From Siphonobacter curvatus (GTDB lineage Bacteria; Bacteroidota; Bacteroidia; Cytophagales; Spirosomataceae): a DNA stretch of 64,000 nucleotides. The stretch spans positions 1,798,001 to 1,862,000 of the forward strand of contig NZ_PTRA01000001.1 in the NCBI RefSeq assembly GCF_002943425.1, read 5' to 3'. The position numbers and the translations under genes are program-made. Below the pieces are notes generated by a model. It did no database searches. It worked only from the letters and a program-made list of their open reading frames with translations, and was not told the DNA's origin. Shown piece after piece: positions 17,151-25,559 of this stretch (positions are counted from its first letter, which is position 1; each line of letters opens with the position of its first letter).

Positions 17151-18293
17151 TTACTTTTTGCTGAGTTTCAGGGCGTTGGTGTAATGGTCAATAATGCGTT
17201 TGCTCCGCAGGTACCGACCTACATTGAACGCATCATAATTCGCCGCCGTCGGGTCCACGCTACTGACCATGACGTAATTGGAAGCGTGAATGAACTGGTT
17301 TTCGCCCAGCCACATCGCCACGTGTACCACCTTCTCAGTACCGTCCTCGTTGTGTTTTCCAAAGAACAACAAATCACCGGGCCGTAACTTCGACCAGTCT
17401 TTTTCCGCATCGACCAGCATTCCGGAGTATACCTGCTGGGACGCGTCCCGGGGGAGTTGGACGCCGTTCAGAAAATACACCGTTTTCGTAAAGCCACTGC
17501 AATCGACTCCTTTAAACGAAGTACCGCCCCAGAGGTAAGGTAGTCCCATGAGTTTTTTGGACGTACTCACCAGCGAAGTTTCCGAAATCCGTACCGAAGC
17601 CAGCCAGTCGGCGTAAAAACGGGCGTCCGTCTTTTTGATATACGCTTTCCGGCCATCGGGGTACGCTACTTCATAAAAGGAACCTTTCTCGCCTTGGTAC
17701 GCCAGCAAATCGCCGGCGACAATATCCGATACCGTCTGGCTGTCCGTATTCGGTTCACTGTACGTAAAACCGTAGGGCGTCAGGTACAAGAGCTTGCGGG
17801 TCTTCTCCCAGGCTTCGGCCTCGGCTTTCGTAACCAGCTGGATGGAGCCATGATCAACCCAAGAAATGTACTGATCGGGCGTCTGTACGCGGTACCAGCC
17901 ATTTTCCTGTTCGTAGACGTTCAGTGGCGTACCCAGCAGGGCCTGCGTCGCCAGTTCGGCCGCGTGTTTGGGAGCGGAACGAATGTTACACACCGAAACG
18001 CGAACGATGGCCTGCGTTTTCTCACCCAGTTCGGCGGAGGGCAGTACCTGCATGTCGTCCTGGACCGAAGTGCCCGCGGCTTTCAGTTCAGCGAGCAGGG
18101 CCTGATGGGCTTCCAGACTGCTGGTCTTACCCCTTACGTGCCCGTCTTCGGTCGCTTCTACCTGAAAAATGACGGTTCGTTTATCGGGGGCATACTGCTG
18201 CTGGACTTTGGCAATAATCTCGTTCATCGGGGTATGCTGAGCCATCGCGGACCATGCGGTCAGGCAAAGACCCAGGGTTAGGATTTTCTTCAT
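17151..18293 (-). CDS. NlpC/P60 (C40) cell-wall peptidase with SH3 domains
   Basis: An exported 380-residue cysteine peptidase (signal ending SAMAQ). SH3b-like domains occupy about 90-230 and the NlpC/P60 domain about 235-370, with catalytic Cys265 in GVDCSGF, His324 in VVHVAMWLG and His336 in FIHASN. The 12-residue spacing of the two histidines equals that in YkfC-type gamma-D-glutamyl-L-diamino acid endopeptidases. These cut L-Ala-gamma-D-Glu away from the diamino acid in murein peptides, giving the dipeptide used by the epimerase encoded upstream. It is the last gene of a minus-strand cluster: epimerase, PLP enzyme, peptidase, with gaps of 44 and 51 bases. An exported location implies that cleavage occurs in the periplasm. 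Confidence 0.9.
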   Translation of the reverse strand: MKKILTLGLCLTAWSAMAQHTPMNEIIAKVQQQYAPDKRTVIFQVEATEDGHVRGKTSSLEAHQALLAELKAAGTSVQDDMQVLPSAELGEKTQAIVRVSVCNIRSAPKHAAELATQALLGTPLNVYEQENGWYRVQTPDQYISWVDHGSIQLVTKAEAEAWEKTRKLLYLTPYGFTYSEPNTDSQTVSDIVAGDLLAYQGEKGSFYEVAYPDGRKAYIKKTDARFYADWLASVRISETSLVSTSKKLMGLPYLWGGTSFKGVDCSGFTKTVYFLNGVQLPRDASQQVYSGMLVDAEKDWSKLRPGDLLFFGKHNEDGTEKVVHVAMWLGENQFIHASNYVMVSSVDPTAANYDAFNVGRYLRSKRIIDHYTNALKLSKK

Positions 18294-18344
18294 CAGTTCA
18301 AGAAAGATAAGAAGGACGGCATCGTCTACGCACGGTTAACGATG

Positions 18345-19436
18345 TTAAGCTTCCGTCTGTTCACTCGCTACACTGGCCCTGACTTCGTACGCTCGACAGG
18401 CCCCCGCGATACGGCTAATATCCGAAGGCTCGTGCAGGGGCGTAATGACCAGCCGCGTAATGGCGGGATCATTAGGGCCGGGGTAGGGGAAACAGGCCGT
18501 TAGAATTCCCGCTTCGCGTAGATACTCGTGCAGGCCAGGCTGTGCCGTGGTGAAGGCCGGATACGCCGGCAGCCAGTGAAAGAGTCGTATCGACGCTCCC
18601 AGTTCCTCAACAAACTGATCCACCCGCTGGCTGAGCAATTGATGGGCTTCATCGTACAGTCCCAGCGATTGCGTGAACGCCCAGAGGTTGGCCGGATTTG
18701 CCGGACTGGCTCCACTAAACATCGGAAAGTGACGGATTGCCCCCATCACCTCTACTGGTCCGGCCAGTACGCCCGCTGGCACGCTCAGGGCTTTATTCAG
18801 AGAGGCGACGTATAACAGTCGTACGTTCGCGGGTGCGGACAATTGCGAATAAATCCCCCGGCCCTGAGAAAACACCCCTAGACCGTGCGAATCGTCGACC
18901 ACGACCGTGATCCGGGCTTCGGTGGGTAAGTGATTCATCCAGTCGAAGGGAACCAGTCGGGTATGCGGGGAACCCACGGAATCGGTCACGATCACTACCT
19001 CCGGTGCCTGCGACTGCCGAATGCGTTCGGGCAGCTCAGCGAACCAGGTTTCGTACGATTCCGTAGCGGGAAGGAAATCATCCGCCCAAAGAGCCGGATG
19101 GACATTGGGTGCGTATAAAACCAGAACGCCCGGTTGCGAAAAGGTTAACCATTTCAGGATTACCTGTCCCGCCATCATACCCGACGAAACGGTCAGGGCC
19201 GCCGGAGCACCCATCCATTGAGCGAGTACGCGTTCGGCCTCCTCATAAATCGCCAGGCGAAGCGTATTGTTCCGGGAACTACCCCAGTTGATACCCACCC
19301 GACGGATGCCCTCCAGTACCCGCTCAATAAAGACCGGGTTTCGGCTCATGCCCAGGTACGAAGTGCCGCTGCACCAGAGGAATTCCCGCTGGTCGAGTAC
19401 GACGGTTCGCCCCGGAAGTTCGTCCGTATAAAACAT
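18345..19436 (-). CDS. PLP-dependent aminotransferase-fold enzyme (AONS/KBL-like)
   Basis: A cytosolic fold-type I PLP enzyme of 363 residues. It has TVSSGMMAG (82-90) as cofactor loop, VVVDDSHGLGVFSQGRG (178-194) matching the DD(A/S)HG(x)G motif of the alpha-oxoamine synthase family (8-amino-7-oxononanoate synthase, 2-amino-3-ketobutyrate ligase), and Lys215 in ASLNKALSVPAG as Schiff base. It is about 30 residues shorter than biotin or threonine enzymes of this family, and no biotin genes are near. It lies between the dipeptide epimerase and the NlpC/P60 peptidase, likely in one transcript, so its substrate may come from L-Ala/L-Glu or diamino acid metabolism. The reaction is unknown. Confidence 0.8.
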   Translation of the reverse strand: MFYTDELPGRTVVLDQREFLWCSGTSYLGMSRNPVFIERVLEGIRRVGINWGSSRNNTLRLAIYEEAERVLAQWMGAPAALTVSSGMMAGQVILKWLTFSQPGVLVLYAPNVHPALWADDFLPATESYETWFAELPERIRQSQAPEVVIVTDSVGSPHTRLVPFDWMNHLPTEARITVVVDDSHGLGVFSQGRGIYSQLSAPANVRLLYVASLNKALSVPAGVLAGPVEVMGAIRHFPMFSGASPANPANLWAFTQSLGLYDEAHQLLSQRVDQFVEELGASIRLFHWLPAYPAFTTAQPGLHEYLREAGILTACFPYPGPNDPAITRLVITPLHEPSDISRIAGACRAYEVRASVASEQTEA

Positions 19437-19480
19437 AAACGTTACATTTAAATCCTACGAATGCTTGCTCTGAAACCGTG

Positions 19481-20500
19481 TTAGCGATTCAATAAGCGGG
19501 CTCCCGTACCATTTTCTTCAGCGTAAATCACCTTGCCGTATTCAATCGATACACCCGTAGACAAATCGTCGTCAACGAGCAGAATACCGTCCATATCCAC
19601 GTAATCGAGCAAAGGCAACAACTGGGCAATGGCCGAGCAGCCAATGTTCGATTCGGTCATGCAACCCACCATCACCTTCAGGCCCAGTTGGCGGGCGTGG
19701 GCAATCATGCGGCGGGCGGGCGTCAGGCCCCCACACTTCATCAGTTTAATATTGATACCGTGAAAAAATCCGTAACAACGGGCCACGTCGGCTTCCACGA
19801 TACAGCTTTCGTCGGCAATCAGCGGGAGGGCTGATTCTTCAAATACCCGTTTCATACCTTCCCAGTTGGTGGCTTTCATGGGCTGTTCGATGAATTCAAC
19901 ACCCAGTTCTTTCAACGCCCGCGAATTTTGAAGAGTTTCTTCCACATCCCAGGCCGTATTGGCATCCACCCGAAATACCGCGTCCGTGTGCTTCCGTAGT
20001 TCCTGAATGATTGCAATATCTTCCTTGGTCCCCAGCTTGACTTTGTAGAGCGGAAAGGGCATTTCCTTCATCTTCTCCACCATCTTTTCCAGGGTATCCA
20101 TACCGATGGTGTAGTCAGTGATGGGATTATCGGAGGGGTCCAGCCCCCAGACCTCGTACAGTTTTTTGCCCGCTTTCTTCGCGTACAAATCGTTATAGGC
20201 CACATCCAGTGCACATAGGGCAAAGGGATGATCATTACGCAAATGCGGCTCGATGAAGTCGAAAAATTCTTCGGGTGTACCTCCGGCGTAGTTTTCGATG
20301 AGCGTACGTACGGCTTCCAGTTGGGCCATCATGCCTTCGATGTAAACGCCGTAATAGGTGGTTTCAGTAGCTTCGCCGTAGCCGGAATAGTCACCGTCCT
20401 GAAGTTCAACAATGAGCGTAGGCTGCTCGTTTCGGGATTCGTGCGTAATCGTAAAGGTGTGGCGTAGCCGCAAGGTGTGAGCGTGAAGAAGCAGTTTCAA
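19481..20500 (-). CDS. L-Ala-D/L-Glu (dipeptide) epimerase, enolase superfamily
   Basis: A 339-residue enolase-superfamily enzyme of the muconate-lactonizing subgroup. It shows the KxK base motif in LYKVKLG (Lys153, Lys155), metal ligands Asp179 (RVDANTAWD), Glu205 (EQP) and Asp230 (ADES), and the opposing lysine in NIKLMKCGG. This pattern and the neighbouring NlpC/P60 gene indicate the L-Ala-D-Glu epimerase of murein peptide recycling (YcjG/YkfB type), which makes the dipeptide usable by ordinary peptidases. The start is TTG: no ATG occurs in frame until residue 57, and the TTG gives the family's MKL...HTLRLRHTFTI opening. It is the first gene of the minus-strand cluster. Confidence 0.92.
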   Translation of the reverse strand: MKLLLHAHTLRLRHTFTITHESRNEQPTLIVELQDGDYSGYGEATETTYYGVYIEGMMAQLEAVRTLIENYAGGTPEEFFDFIEPHLRNDHPFALCALDVAYNDLYAKKAGKKLYEVWGLDPSDNPITDYTIGMDTLEKMVEKMKEMPFPLYKVKLGTKEDIAIIQELRKHTDAVFRVDANTAWDVEETLQNSRALKELGVEFIEQPMKATNWEGMKRVFEESALPLIADESCIVEADVARCYGFFHGINIKLMKCGGLTPARRMIAHARQLGLKVMVGCMTESNIGCSAIAQLLPLLDYVDMDGILLVDDDLSTGVSIEYGKVIYAEENGTGARLLNR

Positions 20501-20718
20501 TGGAATAGAAGGATAAAAGACGAATAGAAATAAGCAGTAATAAGACCCTAAACGTTAGCTTCGGTTTAAAGCCTTGATTGCATGAACTAGGGAACAAAAT
20601 TGTGCAATTTTATTGAAAGGGCAGGTATTATTTGGTATTTACTTGATTTGTACGATGCTTTCTTTGGAAGGTACAAAAGGCATTGAAGTTGAACTTCTGA
20701 GAATCAGAATGATTCCCG

Positions 20719-20726
20719 TATTTTTG
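20719..20726 (+). promoter_or_regulatory. -7 element before the EEP gene
   Basis: TATTTTTG, an exact TAnnTTTG match, lies 53 bases before the GTG start. No convincing -33 TTTG is seen. Confidence 0.35.
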
Positions 20727-20778
20727 TAAAAAGTAAACATGTCATTCCTTCCCTCCGCCATAATTAATCAATGAACTC

Positions 20779-21750
20779 GTGAAAACCATCGAAAGTCCGA
20801 TTCCCGTTCAAAACCGAAAAGCTGAAAAACAATTTCATTTCTGGCAGTCTGTTGTCGCCTTTTGCACGTACGCTTTGTTGCTGGTATGCCTACTAGGGCG
20901 TCTGGGAAGCCACTTCTTTTTCTTCGAATTGTTCAGCCATTTTTCCGCCCAGTGTCTAGCCATTGCCGGATTCCTGTTCATCTACTGGATTCTTTTTCGG
21001 AACCGACTATACGCGGTGGCCTTATTCAGTGTCCTGCTGAATGCCTGGCTGGTACTGCCCTGGGTGACGAGTAAGACCCCGGCGGCGGAGCCGGCCGATT
21101 TGCGAATCATGCATACTAATGTGCTCTTTACGAATCTGGAGTACGACGCTATTCTGGAAAGCATTCGCCGCGAAAACGCCGACATTGTACTCATTGCCGA
21201 GGCTACGCCACCCTTATTCCAAAAATTTCGCCAGGAACTGCACCGCGAGTATCCGTACGGGTATCTGGTGTATTCCAAAACGCATTGTTACGTAGCCATT
21301 GGCAGCCGAACCCCCCTGCGGGTCAACCACGCCGCGGTGACTGCCAATCGAATGCTACACGTGCATACTACGGTAAAGGGCCGTGAAATTGCCCTGATTT
21401 CAGTACACCCGAAGACGCCGCTCAATCCCACCTGGTTTGAAAGCCGGAACGAACGACTGCAATACGCGTTCGATCAAGCAGCGAAGGAATCGGTTCCGAC
21501 CATTCTGGCGGGTGATTTTAATGTCAGTGTGTTCTCGCCCGTGTACCGTTCGCTGGTGGCATCTTCGGGGATGCAGGCTTCCCGCAAGGGGTTTGGCATC
21601 AGCCCAACGTACCGCAATGGCTATGGCCCCCTGATGATTCCCATCGACCACGTGCTGACCAACAAAGGCTTCCGAACGGTAGGTTTCCGTACCTTGGATA
21701 TGAAAGAGTCCGATCACAAAGCCATTGTAGCCGATCTGAAATTTCAGTAA
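20779..21750 (+). CDS. Membrane-anchored endonuclease/exonuclease/phosphatase
   Basis: A 323-residue protein with three hydrophobic helices in the first 95 residues, then an EEP-superfamily domain. Motifs are RIMHTNVLF (first metal-site strand), LISVHPKTP, ILAGDFNVS (GDFN motif), PIDHVLTN and SDHKAIVA at the C-terminus, all as expected for a metal-dependent phosphodiesterase. The superfamily includes nucleases, sphingomyelinases and phosphoinositide phosphatases, so the substrate is open. The catalytic part probably faces the periplasm. GTG at 20779 is the only start that keeps the membrane helices; the ATG at 20771 is out of frame and stops after three codons. It is monocistronic with a terminator. 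Confidence 0.85.
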   Translation: MKTIESPIPVQNRKAEKQFHFWQSVVAFCTYALLLVCLLGRLGSHFFFFELFSHFSAQCLAIAGFLFIYWILFRNRLYAVALFSVLLNAWLVLPWVTSKTPAAEPADLRIMHTNVLFTNLEYDAILESIRRENADIVLIAEATPPLFQKFRQELHREYPYGYLVYSKTHCYVAIGSRTPLRVNHAAVTANRMLHVHTTVKGREIALISVHPKTPLNPTWFESRNERLQYAFDQAAKESVPTILAGDFNVSVFSPVYRSLVASSGMQASRKGFGISPTYRNGYGPLMIPIDHVLTNKGFRTVGFRTLDMKESDHKAIVADLKFQ

Positions 21751-21763
21751 GCCCGGTAAAAGG

Positions 21764-21788
21764 AAAAGCCCCATGAAGGGGCTTTTTT
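21764..21788 (+). terminator. Intrinsic terminator of the EEP gene
   Basis: Nine-base arms AAAAGCCCC and complement (21764-21772, 21778-21786) around ATGAA, followed by further T. Confidence 0.8.
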
Positions 21789-21824
21789 CGTAATAGAGCA
21801 GATAGGAAGCGTTGAAAACCAATA

Positions 21825-22529
21825 TTATTGAGCCGGTGTAAAGCGAACCTGAATGATACTGTAGTATAGCGTCGTCAGGCCTTCGTAGCCCGAATCCGTA
21901 CCGACGACGAGAAATAACTCACCTTTGGCGTTGGATGTAGCCTGAAATGATTTTGTGTTACTCCGCTGAATAAGCTTGTAAACGGGATCGGTTGACTTAG
22001 TAGCAATATCTCCCAGAATAATCATGTCTTTTCCTTCGTTGGCCTGATTCCCTTTATCCAGGTTGAAGACATACTGGGTTCCTTCGAGCTTCGTAACGGG
22101 TTCAGTACCCGTTGCTCCGGCTTTCAGATAGACCGAATGGGCGGGAGAACCACCCACGCCTACACTGCCTTCGGCAGCATTGGAAGCCAGTTCAACGAAG
22201 AACTCCACGTTGTACTTTGTGTTGGGAGCAAAGTTGGAAACGCGTTGGTAAATGTACATGAACATATCGTCGCTACGGTTGTACGCCGAAAGCATAAAAC
22301 CCGATTTGGTAGTGTCCAGGGGAGCCGGTAATTTCCGGGAACCCGACCGCATTTGAATGGAACTGGTGTCAGTTTGCGTGGAGTATTCGGCAAAACCCGC
22401 CTTCCATTCCTGGCCGACGCCCTTCGTAAAATCCGTCGACATTAATAAAAAAGGAGTTGAACTCTCTTTGCTGCAACTCATGATTCCGGCGGCCAAGAAC
22501 CACACGCATAGCCATTTCGTCAGTTTCAT
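21825..22529 (-). CDS. Lipoprotein of unknown function, 234 residues
   Basis: Begins MKLTKWLCVWFLAAGIMSC with a lipobox MSC, so a lipid-anchored periplasm-facing protein. A longer reading from GTG at 22568 adds 13 residues before the signal and is unlikely. The body is Ser/Thr/Gly-rich with predicted beta strands and the segment NTKYNVEFFVELASNAAEGSVGVGG, which resembles the carbohydrate-binding jelly-roll style of many Bacteroidota exported proteins, though I cannot name a family. It is downstream of the AGE-family epimerase gene on the same strand but 237 bases away, so co-transcription is doubtful. Confidence 0.7.
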   Translation of the reverse strand: MKLTKWLCVWFLAAGIMSCSKESSTPFLLMSTDFTKGVGQEWKAGFAEYSTQTDTSSIQMRSGSRKLPAPLDTTKSGFMLSAYNRSDDMFMYIYQRVSNFAPNTKYNVEFFVELASNAAEGSVGVGGSPAHSVYLKAGATGTEPVTKLEGTQYVFNLDKGNQANEGKDMIILGDIATKSTDPVYKLIQRSNTKSFQATSNAKGELFLVVGTDSGYEGLTTLYYSIIQVRFTPAQ

Positions 22530-22766
22530 GGAATAGTCGTTAGTTAAAATAAATACGTAATCTCGCACTGATGCAGTGGCAGACGGTAAGGTCTGAAAAA
22601 GCTTTCTACGTTTGATGACCCGGTTTTAAAAGGCCGGGTTGGAAAAGGACTGAAAATATCGGGAGCAGAAAAGAAGGGCAAGTTTATTATTAAAAGGTAA
22701 ATGGCTGTAAGTCAGAGTTATTTAACAACGAATGGAGTTTTTGATTTTTTTTAAAAACTTCATTTG

Positions 22767-23954
22767 TTACTTGGGCTGGATCCGATGCATAATTTCGTAA
22801 CACGCCCGACTGTTGTGATAGGGGCACTTCCAGGCGTTGATTTTATCGGCTTTCAACGAAGGATGATGAGCGGCATCGGTTTTCTCGTACCATTCGCCGT
22901 TTTTCGTATCGAGTAAGTACGTTTTGATGAACTCCCAGCTTTTGCGGGCTTTTTCGAGAAAATGTTGCTTGCCCGACAACTGATAAGCGTTGTAATAACC
23001 CACCAGTTGCTCGCTCAGTACCCACCAGCTCCGGTCTTCGTTTCTATGCCCGGTTTCAGGATTGTATTCGTAGGTGAGGGCTCCGTCGGGGTTGAGACCT
23101 TCCAGCGTTACCGTCGCCATTTTTAAACTCAACTCTTTCGTCTTGGCCAGTAAGGCTTTGTCGTTCAGTACTTCAGCGGTTTCGTAGAGTAGCCAGGAAG
23201 CTTCAATATCATGCCCGTAGGATACTTCCGAAGAGCGTACCTGCCAGTCTTCCGTAAAGAACAATCGCATGTGGTACGTTGTAGGGTCGATGATGTGCTG
23301 CATGAAATCATGTTCTAGCATCGAACGGACGTGTTTTTGTACACTCGCATCGGGCCAGATCCGATACAGATTCGTGAAGGGCTCGATCAGATGCAAATGC
23401 GTATTCATGGACTTGCGGAGTTCGCCTTTACTTAAAATGTACTCGTCCGTATTGGACCAATCCTGATGGAACGCCTCAATGAATCCACCGTTTTTAGGAT
23501 CGTACGCCCGCTCAACCAGCGTACGAAATAATTGCTGAGCGGCTGTTAAGGCCTCGACCTGTTTCGTAGCCCGGTAGTACTCACTCAGACCGTACAAGGC
23601 GAAACCCTGTCCGTACAGCTGCTTGGTAGTGACACGCGGCGTACCGTCGGCTTGGACCGACCAGTAAACCCCGCCGTGTTTCGCGTCCATAAAGTATTGC
23701 TGAATATACGCGAAGGCCCGATCGGCCAAAGTACGATAAGCTGGATTTTTGGTAACCCGGTACGCATTCGAAAAAGACCAGAGAATCCGGGCGTTGAGTA
23801 CAATGCTTTTATCCGCCGCCGGATCGGGTCGATTCTGAGCATCCACCCGCCCGTAAAAGCCGCCCCGGGGATCGACGTCGTGCGTTTCCCAATACTGAAA
23901 GATTCGCCGAAACTCTTGTTGAACTTCCTGAAGCATAGCGGGTAGCGTGAACAT
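22767..23954 (-). CDS. AGE family epimerase, cellobiose 2-epimerase-like
   Basis: A cytosolic 395-residue (alpha/alpha)6-barrel sugar epimerase. Family landmarks include RILWSFSNAYRV, HGGVYWSV, QLYGQGFALYGLSEYY, HLHLIEPFTNLYR, SYGHDIEASWLLYE, RSWWVLSEQLVGY and the C-terminal KINAWKCPYHNSRACYE. The histidines in GHDIE and CPYHN match those needed in cellobiose 2-epimerase and N-acylglucosamine 2-epimerase; WKCPYHNSR is characteristic of cellobiose 2-epimerases, which act at the reducing-end glucose of beta-1,4-disaccharides. No mannobiose or cellobiose pathway genes are beside it. The frame extends to TTG at 23996, but ATG at 23954 fits better; a second ATG is at 23936. Confidence 0.88.
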   Translation of the reverse strand: MFTLPAMLQEVQQEFRRIFQYWETHDVDPRGGFYGRVDAQNRPDPAADKSIVLNARILWSFSNAYRVTKNPAYRTLADRAFAYIQQYFMDAKHGGVYWSVQADGTPRVTTKQLYGQGFALYGLSEYYRATKQVEALTAAQQLFRTLVERAYDPKNGGFIEAFHQDWSNTDEYILSKGELRKSMNTHLHLIEPFTNLYRIWPDASVQKHVRSMLEHDFMQHIIDPTTYHMRLFFTEDWQVRSSEVSYGHDIEASWLLYETAEVLNDKALLAKTKELSLKMATVTLEGLNPDGALTYEYNPETGHRNEDRSWWVLSEQLVGYYNAYQLSGKQHFLEKARKSWEFIKTYLLDTKNGEWYEKTDAAHHPSLKADKINAWKCPYHNSRACYEIMHRIQPK

Positions 23955-24169
23955 AGGTTTAGCGATTTTGAAACAGTACTTTCTTTCTCGGGTCAAGCAG
24001 AGGAATAGCAGAACGGTTCAGGTATCGGCGGGAATAGTTTATCTTTCCCAGATCTGACGTATAGTGTTAATTGTTCAGGAAAATAGGCCTGCCAACGTGT
24101 TCCTGCTTCAATGAAATCGGGACGTAGTAGCGGAGCGGAATACGAATCGAATCAATTCAAGCGGAGGTT

Positions 24170-25360
24170 TTACCGAAACGCCAGATACGGGAATACTTCA
24201 TTCGCCTGAAACTCCGAGCGATCGGCGGGTAGTTCCAGAAACCCCGTACAATCCAGCAAATTCGCGAAATCGCCGGAACCGGAGCCTTTGAGCGGTTGGG
24301 CCATGAGTCGGCCATCTTCAGCAAAACTAGCGGCTACGGGTACGAAGTACGTGAGATTAGGTTTAAATACGAGATTTTCCGCCAGTACGGCTTTGGCAGG
24401 AACTGCTGATTCGTGGACGAGATAGGGGCGAACGTACCGTAAAAAGCAAACAAACGTCGATACGGGATTCCCGGGCAGGGCAAAGACTACATGCTGCGTA
24501 CCCCGCGTGCCAAACCACAGCGGTTTTCCCGGTCGCTGGGCTACCTGATGAAAATGCTTTTGTACGCCCAGTTTTTCCAGCGTAGCGGGGATGAAATCTT
24601 TTTTACCCGCCGACACACCCCCCGTTAGAATCAGGATCTCAAAACGATTCATAATATCCTGAATGTTCGTCTCCAGGGATTCTGGAAGGTCGGGTAGGTG
24701 AAACAATTGGCTCGAAAACCCGATTTGTTGCAAAGCCGCCGCCAGCTGGTAACCGCTTGACCGGCGAATCTGGTGGGGCAGGGGCGTCTGGTTGACTTCC
24801 ACTAATTCATCTCCCGTCGAAATCAGAGCCACTTTGGGGCGTTTTTCAACCAGTACCTGCGTTTTTCCCACGGAAGCCAGGATTCCGATTTCGGATGATC
24901 CCAGGCGTGTACCCGTCGGAATGAGCACTTCACCCGTTATACGGTCACTGCCTTGGATGTGAATATTCTGTCCGGGCGTAACCAGATTTTGCAGGGCCGC
25001 GAAGCGTTTATCTCCGTAATTAGAAAAAACAAGATCTTCGTAACGAACCACCGTATTGGTTCCTTCGGGCAATACCGCCCCGGTCATCACTTCGATAGCC
25101 GAAGCCCGGGAGATGAGGTGTTTGGCCGCCTCGCCCGCGTATTGCGTGGCTTCAATCCGGAATAAACCCTCCTGAATGGGAGCTTCCAGATATAAAGCAA
25201 TACCATCCATAGTTACCCGGTCAAAAGGCGGGAAATCACGGTCGGCCGTAATGGCTTCTGCCAGCACGCGTCCGCCGGCTTCGTGGAGCCAGACCGATTC
25301 AGTACCCCAGTGAATCGTCTGGGAAAAAACAGTAGTAAAAGCTTCGTGTACGGAAAGCAT
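24170..25360 (-). CDS. moeA: Molybdopterin molybdotransferase MoeA
   Basis: Inserts molybdate into adenylated molybdopterin in the last step of molybdenum cofactor synthesis; 396 residues, normal length. Seen are DRDFPPFDRVTMDGIAL (early domain), ATQYAGE, the AIEVMTGAVLPEGTNTVVRYED segment, then VALISTGDELVE and the MoaB-like domain with LILTGGVSAGKKDFIP and FALPGNPVSTFVCF, and the C-terminal beta domain. ATG at 25360 starts MLSVHEAFTTV, as in the family; an upstream TTG is less likely. It is separated from moaC and mobA by a divergent dipeptidyl peptidase gene. moaA, moaD, moaE and moeB are not in the window. Confidence 0.93.
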   Translation of the reverse strand: MLSVHEAFTTVFSQTIHWGTESVWLHEAGGRVLAEAITADRDFPPFDRVTMDGIALYLEAPIQEGLFRIEATQYAGEAAKHLISRASAIEVMTGAVLPEGTNTVVRYEDLVFSNYGDKRFAALQNLVTPGQNIHIQGSDRITGEVLIPTGTRLGSSEIGILASVGKTQVLVEKRPKVALISTGDELVEVNQTPLPHQIRRSSGYQLAAALQQIGFSSQLFHLPDLPESLETNIQDIMNRFEILILTGGVSAGKKDFIPATLEKLGVQKHFHQVAQRPGKPLWFGTRGTQHVVFALPGNPVSTFVCFLRYVRPYLVHESAVPAKAVLAENLVFKPNLTYFVPVAASFAEDGRLMAQPLKGSGSGDFANLLDCTGFLELPADRSEFQANEVFPYLAFR

Positions 25361-25559
25361 AAGAGCAGCAGCGAACAAATGAAACTCAAAGATGGGAGAG
25401 GATGTCTATTCAATCAATGCTTCGGTCGGCGAATGCTTTGTAAATATTAATTTTCTTGGTTCTCTTTGTGGAATTGTGATCGTCGGAAAACCGCTCTGAC
25501 CCCAGCTGATAAGGATAACGTTGAGAACCGGTTCCAGTCACACATGCAAAACCAAGTTT

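Noticed and set aside
17694-18281. 195-residue plus-strand frame opposite the NlpC/P60 gene
   Set aside because: Antisense shadow of the SH3 and signal peptide region.
18345-19436. Biotin synthesis gene bioF
   Set aside because: It has the fold-type motifs of the AONS family, but it is short, and no other biotin genes are adjacent; the operon points to murein recycling.
22618-22639. Hairpin ACCCGG/CCGGGT between the AGE and lipoprotein genes
   Set aside because: Six-base stem with a ten-base loop and no T tract on either strand; too weak to call a terminator.
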